A stretch of 6,136 bases of DNA from Candidatus Woesearchaeota archaeon (GTDB lineage: Archaea; Nanobdellota; Nanobdellia; Woesearchaeales; WJKV01). Shown here piece after piece: positions 1 through 5,645 of the stretch. The stretch covers positions 1 to 6,136 of the forward strand of contig WJKV01000023.1 in the NCBI GenBank assembly GCA_014728875.1. The letters are read 5' to 3'. Every line of letters begins with the position of its first letter. The first letter of the stretch is position 1. Under the pieces are notes generated by a model. It ran no database searches, was not told the DNA's origin, and was given only the letters and a program-made list of their open reading frames with translations. Both the position numbers and the translations under genes were made by a program.

Positions 1-1
1 A

Positions 2-1249
2 GAACCAAGGAATGCCACATTCTTGACAGGCGCGATCATAGCAGGATGTTTAGCGATAGGCAGCCTGGATGCTGTGGCGCCTGTGCTGACAATGTTCTTC
101 CTTATTTCATATGCGATGATAAATCTCGTTGTTTTTGTAGAGCAGTATCTCGGACTGGTGAGCTACAGGCCGACTTTCAAGATACCCAAGGTCGTGCCTT
201 TCTACGGCATGATCGTATCAGTAATTATCATGTTTTACATAAACGCTATCGCCGGGACTTTTGCGCTCTTCTTCCTGTTCGTCATGTATCTGTTCCTGGT
301 AAAGAGAAAGCTGCCTGAAAAGGAAGGCTTTGTCAGGTCCGGCCTTTTCTTTGCGCTTTCTGAATGGGCTGCAAAAAAAGTAGTGACACTGGCTGAATCC
401 CCGAAACACATATGGAAGCCGAACGTGCTGTTCCCGGCCCTGACCTCAAGAAGCCTTCTGGGAAATTTTCCATTGATAAGGTCTATAGTATTTCCGCACG
501 GCATCCTTTCTGTCCTGGGCATGAAAGTGACAAACGGAAGAGTACCCAGAAGCGAAAAACTGACAAGAAAGCAGGAAAAGACAGAGAAAAAGATGCTTCC
601 TTCTCTGGTAGAGAAATTCGGAACAGAAAACATCTTTACGACATATGCTCATGTGGAAGTGGATGACTATGTGGACGGGATATGCGTCTCTCTTGAAGCC
701 ATGGAGGGACAGTTCTTTCATCCGAACATATTGTTCCTTTCTTTTGCGCCGCACACATTTTCTGCAACATCGCTGAAGAAAATAGTAGGCACTGTAAAAA
801 AGGCCAACGCAGGCCTGATCATGTTCGACAAGGACAAGGACATAGGGCTTGGATCGCAGGAAGACATCCACGTGTGGATACAGCCTACTGTGCTCGAAAG
901 AGATTTTTACGGAGACAGAAGATTTGATCTCGCACTGCTAATAGGCCTGCGGCTGGTAGGCAACTGGGACGGCACTCTGACACTGCGCATGTGCGTTGAG
1001 AAGAAACAGAAAAATGCTGCGCACGCATACCTGAGAAGGCTTGTCTATGAAGCAAGGCTTCCTGCATCCACGCAGATAATAATATCATCAGACACCTTCT
1101 CAAAAGCAGTCCACAAGGCCATGGGCGACATCCACGTCCTGCCTGTATCGGATGCCAAGGAACTCAAGCAACTTTCAAGAAGCACGAAAAACATCAGGAA
1201 ATCGTTCTTGTTCACCCTGGATTCAACGCTTGAAGACATCCTGGCCTGA
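2..1249 (+). CDS. Cation-chloride cotransporter-like membrane protein (SLC12/APC superfamily), C-terminal part; 5' end outside window
   Basis: The frame is open from the left edge, so only the last 415 residues are visible. The first in-frame start-like codon (TTG at 23) lies inside a helix and is not the true start. The visible part begins in a transmembrane stretch with the family-typical PRNA...LTG and LDAVAP.LTMFFL patterns. About four helices follow (residues ~8-22, 25-47, 65-82, 83-100), then a ~310-residue soluble cytoplasmic domain. That domain opens with a 'WKPNVLFPALTSRSLLGNF' segment like the start of SLC12 C-terminal domains ('W+P..L.LTG'). Family members cotransport Cl- with Na+ and/or K+ for volume and salt balance. 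Prokaryotic members exist, including one in Methanosarcina. Ion specificity cannot be read because the N-terminal transport helices are missing. The gene ends in tandem in-frame stops TGA TAA. The next gene, an MscS channel on the same strand, starts 54 bases later behind its own TATA box. A general amino-acid permease is the main alternative, but the large C-terminal domain argues against it. Confidence 0.82.
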   Translation, partial: EPRNATFLTGAIIAGCLAIGSLDAVAPVLTMFFLISYAMINLVVFVEQYLGLVSYRPTFKIPKVVPFYGMIVSVIIMFYINAIAGTFALFFLFVMYLFLVKRKLPEKEGFVRSGLFFALSEWAAKKVVTLAESPKHIWKPNVLFPALTSRSLLGNFPLIRSIVFPHGILSVLGMKVTNGRVPRSEKLTRKQEKTEKKMLPSLVEKFGTENIFTTYAHVEVDDYVDGICVSLEAMEGQFFHPNILFLSFAPHTFSATSLKKIVGTVKKANAGLIMFDKDKDIGLGSQEDIHVWIQPTVLERDFYGDRRFDLALLIGLRLVGNWDGTLTLRMCVEKKQKNAAHAYLRRLVYEARLPASTQIIISSDTFSKAVHKAMGDIHVLPVSDAKELKQLSRSTKNIRKSFLFTLDSTLEDILA

Positions 1250-1259
1250 TAACCGCAAT

Positions 1260-1267
1260 ATTTATAA
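1260..1267 (+). promoter_or_regulatory. Archaeal TATA box for the MscS gene
   Basis: ATTTATAA sits just after the tandem stops of the upstream gene. A start about 25 bases downstream (~1289) would give a short leader that keeps the GAGGT ribosome site. A second AT-rich box at 1271-1282 would place the start at about 1302 and remove that site, so the first box is preferred. Confidence 0.55.
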
Positions 1268-1293
1268 GCCAATTTATATTTAGATAATAAAAA

Positions 1294-1298
1294 GAGGT
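1294..1298 (+). promoter_or_regulatory. Ribosome binding site GAGGT for MscS
   Basis: GAGGT ends five bases before the ATG at 1304 and is complementary to the ACCUC of the 16S 3' end. It fixes this ATG as the start. Confidence 0.7.
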
Positions 1299-1303
1299 AT
1301 TGT

Positions 1304-2296
1304 ATGGGGATAATCGAATTCGGGCAAAACGTCATGAACAGCGGATACGGCAAATATATTATCGTCTTATTTATTCTTGCTGTTACTTTTGTTGTAGAAA
1401 GAATCTTTAGGTTCGTTCTGCACAGATACATTGAAAAGTCATCGATACTGCTAAAGGTCGACAAGACACAGTTCACTTTGATGAAGCATCTGCTTTCTGC
1501 TGTAATCTATATCATAGGATTCGCAATCGCAATATCAACGATCCCAAAACTGAAAACGCTCTCTGTATCCTTGTTTGCAGGCGCAGGCGTTCTGGCGATC
1601 GTGGTTGGTTTTGCATCGCAGAAGACAGTATCCAATCTCATCAGCGGAGCATTCATCGCTATCTTCAAACCGTTCAGGGTGGGGGACATGATAAAGTTCA
1701 AGGATACAGTAGGCATTGTTGAAGACATTAATCTCAGGCACACTGTAATCAAGAATTTCGAGAACAAGAGAGTCGTTGTCCCAAATGCAATCATAAGCGA
1801 TACTGCAATCGAAAACTACAATATAGAAGATGAAAGGTTATGCAGGTATGTTGACTTCAATATCAGTTATGATTCTGACATTGACAGGGCTATTAATATC
1901 ATGAGCGAAGAGATTGTCAATCATCCTGAATTCATAGACACGAGATCTGCGCAGGACAAAGAAGCAGGAAAACCGCCTGTCCTTATCAAGGTGGTCAGCT
2001 TTGGAGATTCTTCTGTGAATCTGCGGGCATGGGCATGGACAAAGGATCCAGGAGCTGCCTTCAGGCTGGGGACAGACCTAAACAAGAGCATAAAAGAAAG
2101 GTTTGACAAAGAAGGTGTTGAGATCCCATTTCCGTACAGGACAATCGTCCATAAGAAGAATCTGCCGAAACCTAAAAAATTCAGGAAAGCAAAGACTGCA
2201 GGGAAGACAAAGAAAAGAACAGCAGCCGTACAGAAGAAACCTAAAAAACCAAGAAAGAGTGCAAAGAAAAAGACCGGAAAGAAAAGAAAAAGATAA
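1304..2296 (+). CDS. Small-conductance mechanosensitive ion channel, MscS family, with lysine-rich C-terminal tail
   Basis: A 330-residue membrane channel that opens when membrane tension rises and releases solutes during hypo-osmotic shock. Three helices are visible: TM1 ~15-39, TM2 ~61-80 and the pore-lining TM3 ~88-121. TM3 has the Gly/Ala pattern (FAGAGVLAIVVGFASQ) and the following SNLISG. Next comes the hallmark 'FKPFRVGD' (121-128), a beta domain containing VVVPNA, and an alpha/beta domain ending near 'GVEIPFPYRT', where minimal MscS proteins normally stop. After that, residues 284-330 form an extra tail with 26 Lys/Arg of 47 and no acidic residue, ending KKKTGKKRKR. The start is the ATG behind a GAGGT site. 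The gene has its own TATA box, so it need not be cotranscribed with the cotransporter. Its stop lies two bases from the stop of the opposing exchanger gene, leaving no room for a separate terminator. The family call is firm. The function of the tail is unknown. Confidence 0.95.
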   Translation: MGIIEFGQNVMNSGYGKYIIVLFILAVTFVVERIFRFVLHRYIEKSSILLKVDKTQFTLMKHLLSAVIYIIGFAIAISTIPKLKTLSVSLFAGAGVLAIVVGFASQKTVSNLISGAFIAIFKPFRVGDMIKFKDTVGIVEDINLRHTVIKNFENKRVVVPNAIISDTAIENYNIEDERLCRYVDFNISYDSDIDRAINIMSEEIVNHPEFIDTRSAQDKEAGKPPVLIKVVSFGDSSVNLRAWAWTKDPGAAFRLGTDLNKSIKERFDKEGVEIPFPYRTIVHKKNLPKPKKFRKAKTAGKTKKRTAAVQKKPKKPRKSAKKKTGKKRKR

Positions 2297-2298
2297 AT

Positions 2299-3357
2299 CT
2301 ATATTACTACGTACAATAATGCAGCAATGAATACTGCATAAAGAATAATGAATATGATTCCTTCTATTCTCCTTATCTGCCAATAGCTCTTAATGAAGAT
2401 CAACAACAGAATACTCATGAGGATGACAAAAGGGGCTGTCAGGAACAAAGTGGACTTGATTGCTGCCAAAGGATATATCAGACCAGACACGCCCAATATC
2501 AGGAAAATGTTTGTTATGTTTGAGCCTATGACATTGCCCAGCGCGATTGTTCCATAGCCCTTTCTGACTGCTGATATCGTCACCATAAGCTCGGGCAGGG
2601 ATGTGCTCACAGCTATCAAGGTGATGCCTATGATGGTCTGCGGAATCTTAAGCATATCTGCAAAGAATATCGCTTCATTGACCAGGTATTTCGCTCCGAA
2701 CACGATTGCGGCGCCTGCAATAATCAGTATGAGAATGTCCTTTATCAGACCTGCTTTGAACAGCTGCCTCACTTCCTTTTTCTCCAGCTCGCTTCTTTTC
2801 TTCCTGTTGATACTTGACATTATTTTGCTCTTAATCGTGACAACATACCTGAACTTATAGAAATACGCCAGAAAATCCCTGAAACGATACTTGCCTTTGT
2901 ATTTCGGCTTTGCTTCAAAAAGATAAAAGACATAACCAATGTACAAGAGCAGGAAGATCGCAGCCTCCCATCTCAATATTATCAAATCATTCAATATGAA
3001 AACAAAGAATAAGCAGGCAACAAAAAGCATTATGTATCCGTCCCTGTCTATCATCTCCCTTTTTGTTTTGACAAATGCCAGGCATGCGCCGATCCCCGCT
3101 ATCAGGCCTATGTTCGCTATGTTAGAGCCTGCAACATTTCCGATTACCAGGCCGCCTGCATGGTTAAGCGACGCGAAAACAGAAGATGCAAGTTCCGGGA
3201 TTGATGTTCCGACCGCGACAAGGGTAAGGCCTATCACAAACTCAGAAACTCCGAGCTTTTTTGCAATAGATGCAGAAGACTTTACAAAGAAATCAGAGCC
3301 TTTGACAAGCAGCGCAAGGCCGGCAGCAAGTATCAGGAGATTGACAACAAACCCCAT
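2299..3357 (-). CDS. Sodium/calcium exchanger-like antiporter, CaCA family (YrbG/NCX type)
   Basis: A 352-residue inner-membrane antiporter of the family that exports Ca2+ in exchange for Na+ or H+. Both alpha repeats are clear. Alpha-1 has GLTLVAVGTSIPEL (43-56) and GNVAGSNIANI (73-83). Alpha-2 has GITLIAVSTSLPEL (244-257) and GNVIGSNITNI (274-284). The ion-coordinating glutamates are E55 and E256. The positions 27 residues further on are both Asn (N82, N283); the second is Asp in the structurally known Methanocaldococcus NCX, as I recall it. About ten hydrophobic helices are split by a charged central loop (~150-203), longer than in the ~325-residue YrbG type and accounting for most of the extra length. 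The ATG is set by a GGTGATC site with a 7-base spacer. It is the last gene of a three-gene minus-strand operon, 4 bases after the CadD-like gene. Family confidence is high; the actual ion pair (Na+ or H+, Ca2+ or another divalent) is not shown. Confidence 0.93.
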   Translation of the reverse strand: MGFVVNLLILAAGLALLVKGSDFFVKSSASIAKKLGVSEFVIGLTLVAVGTSIPELASSVFASLNHAGGLVIGNVAGSNIANIGLIAGIGACLAFVKTKREMIDRDGYIMLFVACLFFVFILNDLIILRWEAAIFLLLYIGYVFYLFEAKPKYKGKYRFRDFLAYFYKFRYVVTIKSKIMSSINRKKRSELEKKEVRQLFKAGLIKDILILIIAGAAIVFGAKYLVNEAIFFADMLKIPQTIIGITLIAVSTSLPELMVTISAVRKGYGTIALGNVIGSNITNIFLILGVSGLIYPLAAIKSTLFLTAPFVILMSILLLIFIKSYWQIRRIEGIIFIILYAVFIAALLYVVI

Positions 3358-3361
3358 CTGC

Positions 3362-3961
3362 TCAGATCACCCCTATCAGTATCAATACAGCGAGCACAAC
3401 CAGGCCGGCACTAGCTATCTTTTCCTTGTGCCTGAACTTGGAAAGGCCTTCTGAAAAAAAGATGACAAGAAGAATCTCTGCAATTGTCGCCAACGCGATA
3501 CCTACTGCCACAAAAACGTCATTAAAGGCACCGTGGCCGAACAAAGGAGCGTATGCAATTATGTCGTCCACAACTGTCGCCAGAGATGCGATAAAACCGA
3601 TAACCGCGAGCTGGGTGAATCTTTCAGAAGATATCTTCTGGAATCTAAGCAGTTTCTCTTTGGCTTTTTCTCTCGGCTTGTGTACAACTATGTCAAAATA
3701 AATTGCAATGGCCAGGCCGAACAAAAGGCCGGCAAAGATCTCTTTGTAAAACGGGATAGCCTTTATAATAGTAGAAAAAAAGATCGCAATTATTATCGCC
3801 AATATTATCGCACCGAACATCCCGGTTCCAAACGCGATTTTTCCCATCCTGGTCTTGGTAATGCTAGAGAGGATTGGAATGTGTGTGATTGTATCGTCGA
3901 ATCCTGTAATGAGATTCACAAAGAAGCCCAAAAACAGGAATTTCAATATTGATAAGATCAT
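3362..3961 (-). CDS. CadD/LysE-superfamily-like small membrane transporter (putative divalent cation exporter)
   Basis: A 199-residue, strongly hydrophobic protein with about six helices. It is built from two related halves: 'GFFVNLITGFDDTITHIPIL' at 12-31 lines up without gaps with 'GFIASLATVVDDIIAYAPLF' at 122-141 (8 of 20 identical, 110 residues apart). Each half carries an Asp-Asp pair (22-23 and 132-133) inside a helix. A charged cytoplasmic linker (~95-118) joins them. This matches what I know of CadD-type cadmium-resistance proteins: about 200 residues, a 'TNIDD' motif near the start and a 'GDNI...PLF' motif in the second half. Those proteins belong to the LysE/CaCA2-like exporters. 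The assignment is by motif only. TMEM165/UPF0016-like or TerC-like relatives are alternatives, and the substrate is unknown. The ATG lies in an ATGA overlap with the upstream gene's stop. I see no good ribosome site, so translation probably depends on reinitiation. Cotranscription with a CaCA exchanger supports a divalent-cation role. Confidence 0.6.
   Translation of the reverse strand: MILSILKFLFLGFFVNLITGFDDTITHIPILSSITKTRMGKIAFGTGMFGAIILAIIIAIFFSTIIKAIPFYKEIFAGLLFGLAIAIYFDIVVHKPREKAKEKLLRFQKISSERFTQLAVIGFIASLATVVDDIIAYAPLFGHGAFNDVFVAVGIALATIAEILLVIFFSEGLSKFRHKEKIASAGLVVLAVLILIGVI
3365..3371 (-). promoter_or_regulatory. Ribosome binding site GGTGATC for the exchanger, inside the end of the upstream gene
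   Basis: On the minus strand, GGTGATC ends 7 bases before the exchanger ATG (3357). It overlaps the last two sense codons (Val-Ile) of the CadD-like gene. It is an extended match to the archaeal 16S 3' end (GAUCACC), and it decides the exchanger start. Confidence 0.7.
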
Positions 3962-4461
3962 TTTATCATGTCAGCCACTGCTGCGCTCATAGAGGCCGGA
4001 AAGGTGACCAGCACAATCCTGCTGAAGGCGATGGCCCAGTCTGTTGTCCATGGTGTTTTTTGTAGCAGAAACAATAATATGGTTACAACCAGAAAAGAGA
4101 ACACATAAGTGAACACCACTCTCTTGACGAATTCCGGCCAATGCTCTTTGAAATGGTCCCTGTAATAGTTGTAGTATACAAAAGCACCCATAAACAATAT
4201 AGACAAAAAAAGGAATCCCAATACAGAGAATAAAGGGAGGGTCTCGCCAAGGCGCCAGGTCTCTTCTGTGAAGCCCACAGGAATAGCAAGGATCGAAGCG
4301 CCCACTATGACCTGGAGAATATCCCTAAGATGGAACTTGAGCATCAGGGGACGAATGAATCTATACTTTTCTTTGCCTTTGCCGTCATGGACAGTGATCA
4401 TCTCTTTGATATGATGTCCTACTTTCACAATCTCTTTTTTAGTTTTTGGCATCTTTGCCAT
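3958..4461 (-). CDS. DUF2391-like four-helix integral membrane protein, function unknown
   Basis: A 167-residue protein read from the ATG at 4461. A short basic N-terminus (MAKMPKTKKE) is followed by a charged cytoplasmic region to about residue 44. Four predicted helices follow: ~48-64, 76-98, 111-132 and 144-161. Conserved-looking signatures are 'LQVIVGASILAIPVGFTEETW' split around the TEE at 65-67, an aromatic 'YYNYYRDHF' after helix 2, and 'FPASMSAAVADMIK' at the end. These recall the DUF2391 (TIGR02587-like) integral membrane family as I remember it. No function is established for that family. An upstream TTG at 4473 is in frame, but the ATG at 4461 fits better because a TATA box lies 26 bases before it, consistent with a leaderless message. 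ATG at 4452 is a second possibility. The gene is first in the operon, and its stop overlaps the next start as ATGA. It may be an accessory subunit or a regulator of the two downstream transporters; this is inferred from position only. Confidence 0.75.
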   Translation of the reverse strand: MAKMPKTKKEIVKVGHHIKEMITVHDGKGKEKYRFIRPLMLKFHLRDILQVIVGASILAIPVGFTEETWRLGETLPLFSVLGFLFLSILFMGAFVYYNYYRDHFKEHWPEFVKRVVFTYVFSFLVVTILLFLLQKTPWTTDWAIAFSRIVLVTFPASMSAAVADMIK

Positions 4462-4483
4462 ATACAAAAACAAGCATTTGTCA

Positions 4484-4491
4484 TATTTAAT
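4484..4491 (-). promoter_or_regulatory. TATA box for the three-gene membrane operon (leaderless)
   Basis: On the minus strand TTAAATAT is centred about 26 bases before the ATG at 4461. That is where the transcript would begin if it starts at the first codon. No ribosome site precedes that ATG, in agreement with leaderless initiation. Confidence 0.5.
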
Positions 4492-4510
4492 TGTTTCTAT
4501 TATAGCAAAG

Positions 4511-4518
4511 ATTAAATA
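4511..4518 (+). promoter_or_regulatory. Probable TATA box for the small basic protein gene
   Basis: ATTAAATA, preceded by purine-rich AGCAAAG (possible BRE), would start transcription near 4540 and keep the GAGGTGAT ribosome site in the message. A second AT-rich element (TTATAATATAT, 4538-4547) is too close to the ATG to serve a message that keeps that site. It may help open the DNA. Confidence 0.45.
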
Positions 4519-4553
4519 CTATGGTTGTTTTTTACCTTATAATATATTAAAAC

Positions 4554-4561
4554 GAGGTGAT
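4554..4561 (+). promoter_or_regulatory. Strong ribosome binding site GAGGTGAT
   Basis: Eight bases complementary to the archaeal 16S 3' end, four bases before the ATG at 4566. The in-frame GTG at 4557 lies within this site, so it is not the start. Confidence 0.8.
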
Positions 4562-4565
4562 ATTA

Positions 4566-4832
4566 ATGCCAAGACTGAAGGGTATAATCGAAACTGTCAA
4601 GCACGATAGAAAAAGAAAGACGTCATACGGGAAACTGACGCACTATAAGAGAGGAGGACAGATCCCGTTTAAAGCGCCGTATGACATGAAGCTGATGCCA
4701 GGGGACGAAGTATACTACACAAGGCCGTCGACTCCGGCAATTAGGTCCGGCAGGACCATGCCAAGACCGTGGGGAACAAAGACTGTCAAGGTCATAGGAA
4801 TCGTCGGAAGAAGCAAAGTCCCAAGATATTAA
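4566..4832 (+). CDS. Small basic hypothetical protein (88 residues), possibly nucleic-acid binding
   Basis: I do not recognise this protein. It has 88 residues with 21 Lys/Arg against 5 Asp/Glu, no membrane segment and no cysteine. A pattern of alternating short beta-like stretches runs from LKGIIETV (4-11) through SYGKLTHY (20-27), GGQIPFKA (30-37) and LMPGDEVYY (43-51), and ends with KTVKVIGIVG (72-81). The order 'KG.I..V...SYG.L...G.IPF...L.PGDEVYY' resembles a small OB or cold-shock-like barrel, but the aromatic GFGFI and VFVH motifs of true cold-shock proteins are absent. An OB/S1-like RNA- or DNA-binding protein is therefore only a guess. The start is fixed by the GAGGTGAT site, a strong one that suggests substantial expression. 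The gene appears monocistronic: it has its own promoter region and a T-rich terminator directly after the stop. Coding reality is likely given the clean signals at both ends. Confidence 0.75.
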   Translation: MPRLKGIIETVKHDRKRKTSYGKLTHYKRGGQIPFKAPYDMKLMPGDEVYYTRPSTPAIRSGRTMPRPWGTKTVKVIGIVGRSKVPRY

Positions 4833-4847
4833 TTTTTTCTTTTTTTT
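4833..4847 (+). terminator. Oligo-T terminator after the small basic gene
   Basis: T6-C-T8 begins immediately after the TAA stop. There is no hairpin before it, which is the usual archaeal intrinsic terminator form. Confidence 0.7.
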
Positions 4848-4850
4848 GAT

Positions 4851-4864
4851 AAATTTATTATATT
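4851..4864 (+). promoter_or_regulatory. TATA box for the exonuclease III gene (leaderless)
   Basis: AAATTTATTATATT is centred about 28-29 bases before the ATG at 4887. No Shine-Dalgarno-like sequence lies between, so transcription probably begins at or just before the start codon. Confidence 0.6.
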
Positions 4865-4886
4865 ACCTGTTTCTAGTTGCTTTAAT

Positions 4887-5645
4887 ATGAAAATAATTTC
4901 ATGGAATCTTAATGGAATAAATGCAGCTTCAAAGAAAGGCCTGTTTGAGTTTGTCAGGAAAGAAGACGCAGACATCTATTGTTTCCAGGAGATAAAAAGC
5001 AGCCCTGAAAAGATCGGCGAGCATACTAATTTAGAAGGCTATGAATCTTTCTGGGCGACTGCAGAAAGAAAAGGATACAGCGGACTGCTTGTTTATTCTA
5101 AAACCAAACCAGTATCAGTAATTGAAGGGATAGGAAATGAAGAATTTGACAAGGAAGCAAGGGTTCTTATTTTGGAATTTGAGAATTTCTTTTTGATAAA
5201 CAGCTATTTCCCGCATTCCAGAAGGGACCTTGAAAGGCTGGATTTCAAGCTGAACTTCAACAAATTGTTTTTGGAATTCTGCGAGAGACTGAGAAAACAA
5301 AAGCCGGTCGTGATTGCAGCAGACTTCAATGTGGCGCACAAAGAGATAGATCTGAGAAATCCAAAGCAGAACATGGAGAATGCAGGCTTCACACCGCAGG
5401 AAAGAAGATGGTTCGACCTGTTTTTGGCCCAGGGCTATTTGGACACTTTCAGGGAGTTCAATTCAGGAGGAGGCCATTACACTTGGTGGTCCTATATGTA
5501 CAATGCGCGCCAGAAGAACATCGGCTGGCGCATAGATTATTTTGTAGTTAGCGAGGAACTTAAAACAAACCTGAAGAACAGCGAGATATTAAAGGAAGTT
5601 CTTGGCTCTGACCACTGCCCTATCCGGTTGGAGCTGGATCTGTGA
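4887..5645 (+). CDS. xthA: Exodeoxyribonuclease III / AP endonuclease (ExoIII/APE1 family)
   Basis: A complete 252-residue Mg2+-dependent endonuclease/exonuclease/phosphatase-fold enzyme of base excision repair. It cuts DNA 5' of abasic sites and removes 3' blocking groups; many members also have 3'-5' exonuclease activity. All family motifs are visible in order: ISWNLNGI with N7, CFQEIK with metal ligand E35, GYSGL (63-67), NSYFPHS with the catalytic-site Tyr107, ADFNVAH with D146 and N148, the substrate-contact block TWWSYM...ARQKNIGWRIDYF (199-219) with D217, and SDHCPI with the D242-H243 pair. The usual Gly before DFN is Ala here (A145), a mild change. The length matches the family norm of ~250-260. 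ATG at 4887 is the only sensible start because MKIISWN is the canonical N-terminus. Initiation looks leaderless. The last 26 bases overlap the opposing ParB-like gene. Family certainty is very high; the symbol follows bacterial usage. Confidence 0.97.
   Translation: MKIISWNLNGINAASKKGLFEFVRKEDADIYCFQEIKSSPEKIGEHTNLEGYESFWATAERKGYSGLLVYSKTKPVSVIEGIGNEEFDKEARVLILEFENFFLINSYFPHSRRDLERLDFKLNFNKLFLEFCERLRKQKPVVIAADFNVAHKEIDLRNPKQNMENAGFTPQERRWFDLFLAQGYLDTFREFNSGGGHYTWWSYMYNARQKNIGWRIDYFVVSEELKTNLKNSEILKEVLGSDHCPIRLELDL

Noticed and set aside
446..871. A minus-strand open frame inside the cotransporter gene
   Set aside because: Cys/Phe-rich composition typical of antisense reading, and no start signals; the + strand frame carries SLC12-like features throughout.
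2153..2293. The lysine-rich tail of MscS as a separate small gene or frameshift product
   Set aside because: The frame is unbroken from the channel domain, with no internal start signals. It is better read as a real extension, though sequencing error cannot be excluded from sequence alone.
2939..3454. A long open frame on the + strand, antisense to the exchanger gene
   Set aside because: It lies opposite a gene with clear CaCA motifs, has no ribosome site or promoter and resembles no family; it is a shadow of the real frame.
4462..4473. TTG at 4473 as start of the DUF2391-like protein
   Set aside because: It adds only MFLY, has no ribosome site, and the TATA box spacing fits the ATG at 4461.
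4523..4536. Possible hairpin or terminator at the T-run upstream of the small basic gene
   Set aside because: Only three pairing bases (GGT/ACC) flank the T-run, and it lies between promoter and gene where a terminator would make little sense.
4557..4565. GTG at 4557 as start of the small basic protein
   Set aside because: The GTG is part of the GAGGTGAT ribosome site serving the ATG at 4566.
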